From Stutzerimonas stutzeri (GTDB lineage: Bacteria > Pseudomonadota > Gammaproteobacteria > Pseudomonadales > Pseudomonadaceae): DNA of 64,000 bases. Below the pieces are notes generated by a model, which did not search any database, had not been told where the DNA came from, and saw nothing but the letters and a program-made list of their open reading frames with translations. Where the stretch lies: positions 2,356,001 through 2,420,000 of the forward strand of contig NZ_CP139348.1 of assembly GCF_038561965.1 (NCBI RefSeq). Reading direction: 5' to 3'. How positions within the stretch are numbered: the first letter of the stretch is position 1; the number at the start of each line of letters is the position of its first letter. The translations under genes and the position numbers were made by a program. Shown here one piece after another: positions 62,694 to 64,000 of the stretch.

Positions 62694-64000
62694 ATGGAAT
62701 TTCTGAACAACCTCGTCAATAGCGTCAACGGCCTCGTCTGGGGCCCGCCCATGCTGGTGCTGATTCTCGGTACCGGTCTGTTCCTGATGGTCATGCTCAA
62801 GTTCATGCCGCTGACCCGTATCGGCACAGGTTTCGCCCTGATGTGGCGTGGACGCGCCAAGGGTGATGCAGCGACCGGTGAAATCAGTCCGTTCCAGGCG
62901 CTGATGACGTCCCTGGCGGCAACTGTCGGGACCGGCAACATCGCAGGTGTCGCGACCGCTATCTTCCTCGGCGGCCCCGGTGCGCTGTTCTGGATGTGGT
63001 GCACCGCATTGGTCGGCATGGCGACCAAGTACTGCGAGGTCGTACTGGCGGTGCACTATCGCGAGAAGGACGACCGTGGCGAGCATGTCGGCGGCCCGAT
63101 GTATGCGATCAAGAACGGCCTGGGCAAGAAGTGGCTCTGGCTCGGTACCGCTTTCTCGATCTTCGGCGGCTTGGCCGGCTTCGGCATCGGTAACATGGTC
63201 CAGGTCAACAGCATGGCGCATGCGCTGGAAACCACCTTTTCGGTGCCGTTGTGGGCAACCGGTCTGATCACCATGGTGGCCGTAGGTCTGGTGATTCTGG
63301 GTGGCATTCGTCGTATCGGCGTGGTGGCTGCATCGCTGGTTCCGTTCATGTGCCTGGCCTATCTGATTGCCGCTGCAGTGGTGTTAGTGGTCAATGCATC
63401 GGCCATTCCGGCTGCGTTCGATCTGATCTTCACTCACGCCTTCTCGCCGATTGCCGCTACCGGTGGTTTCGCCGGTGCAGCCGTCATGGCTGCGATCCGT
63501 TTTGGTGTCGCCCGCGGTATTTTCTCCAACGAAGCGGGCCTCGGTACGGCTGGTATCGCTCAAGCGGCGGGCACCACCACCAGCTCGGTGCGTTCGGGCA
63601 TGATCGGTATGCTGGGTACGTTCATCGACACCATCATCGTCTGCTCGGTGACCGGTCTGGCCATCATCTGCACCGGCGTCTGGACCAGCGGCGAAAGCGG
63701 CGCGGCGCTCTCGGCAGCGGCGTTCGAGTCGGCAATGCCGGGCGTTGGCGGGATCATTCTCACCATTGCACTGGTGGTTTTTGCCTTCACGACCATCCTC
63801 GGCTGGAGTTATTTTGGCGAGAAGTGCTGGGAGTTTCTGGTCGGCACCCGGGCCATCTGGCCGTTCCGAGTGATCTGGGTTCTGGCGGTGCCGTTCGGAG
63901 CGATTGCGCAGCTCGACTTCGCATGGCTGCTGGCCGATACGCTCAACGGTCTGATGGCTATCCCGAACCTGCTCTCGCTGTTGCTGCTGAGTCCGGTGGT
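62694..64000 (+). CDS. Alanine/glycine:cation symporter family protein, 3'-truncated by window edge
   Basis: The frame starts at ATG 62694 (MEFLNNLVNSVNGLVWG) after AAGG and stays open to the end of the window (435 codons). It is a polytopic AgcS-family sodium:amino acid symporter: ATVGTGNIAGVATAIFLGGP (the family signature), VGGPMYAIKNGLGKKW and IFSNEAGLGTAGIAQAAG are present, with about ten hydrophobic segments so far. Likely substrates are alanine or glycine. The C-terminus is outside the window. Confidence 0.95.
   Translation, partial: MEFLNNLVNSVNGLVWGPPMLVLILGTGLFLMVMLKFMPLTRIGTGFALMWRGRAKGDAATGEISPFQALMTSLAATVGTGNIAGVATAIFLGGPGALFWMWCTALVGMATKYCEVVLAVHYREKDDRGEHVGGPMYAIKNGLGKKWLWLGTAFSIFGGLAGFGIGNMVQVNSMAHALETTFSVPLWATGLITMVAVGLVILGGIRRIGVVAASLVPFMCLAYLIAAAVVLVVNASAIPAAFDLIFTHAFSPIAATGGFAGAAVMAAIRFGVARGIFSNEAGLGTAGIAQAAGTTTSSVRSGMIGMLGTFIDTIIVCSVTGLAIICTGVWTSGESGAALSAAAFESAMPGVGGIILTIALVVFAFTTILGWSYFGEKCWEFLVGTRAIWPFRVIWVLAVPFGAIAQLDFAWLLADTLNGLMAIPNLLSLLLLSPV

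Overview
The window looks like chromosomal DNA of a high-GC gammaproteobacterium of Pseudomonas sensu lato, most like the Stutzerimonas (P. stutzeri) group. I base this on gene content: a cti-type isomerase, nfuA, an aerobic cobalamin cluster with ChlI/vWA chelatase partners, a P. fluorescens-type mannitol operon, and a gluconate TRAP system under a GntR-type LacI repressor. The species is an inference. No rRNA, tRNA, prophage, CRISPR array or transposase was recognised.

Bases 1-14000 hold housekeeping and signalling genes: the end of a cis/trans fatty acid isomerase, nfuA with a probable IscR site, a receiver-CheC protein coupled to a PAS-GGDEF diguanylate cyclase, a type IB topoisomerase, a DUF421 membrane protein with an added zinc ribbon, small conserved proteins, a single-Cache chemoreceptor, uppP, an epoxide-hydrolase-like enzyme and the ABC-F protein YbiT.

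Bases 14039-31669 are an oxygen-dependent cobalamin (corrin ring) island. cobM-cobE, cobW-cobN-chlI-vWA-cobF, a CbiM-like metal permease, cobG-cobH-cobI-cobJ and cobL-cobK lie in several divergent units, with three cobalamin riboswitches (before cobW, before the CbiM-like gene and before cobG). Together they cover every step from precorrin-2 to hydrogenobyrinate, plus the cobalt chelatase. A [2Fe-2S] ferredoxin-like gene follows cobK. Next come a TonB-dependent receptor behind a Zur-like palindrome and a periplasmic DUF4198 protein with a probable mature N-terminal His and a His tail (31955-34853), which suggests metal uptake.

Bases 34971-43471 hold a ZapE-like ATPase, a parvulin, a gluconate module (a gluconokinase fused in one frame to the small TRAP permease, then the large permease, binding protein and repressor) and a LysR regulator divergent from an acyl-CoA dehydrogenase. 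Bases 43734-53381 are a full mannitol/arabitol-type locus (mtlEFGKDY with mtlR and mtlZ upstream). The right end has a PstS-OmpA fusion protein, xthA, a GNAT acetyltransferase, the tamA-tamB pair and the start of an alanine/glycine:cation symporter that runs off the edge.

The less ordinary items are the gluconokinase-DctQ fusion, the receiver-CheC/diguanylate cyclase pair, the metal-uptake pair beside the cobalamin island, the lone CbiM and the ferredoxin-like protein. No clearly new defence or mobile system was found.
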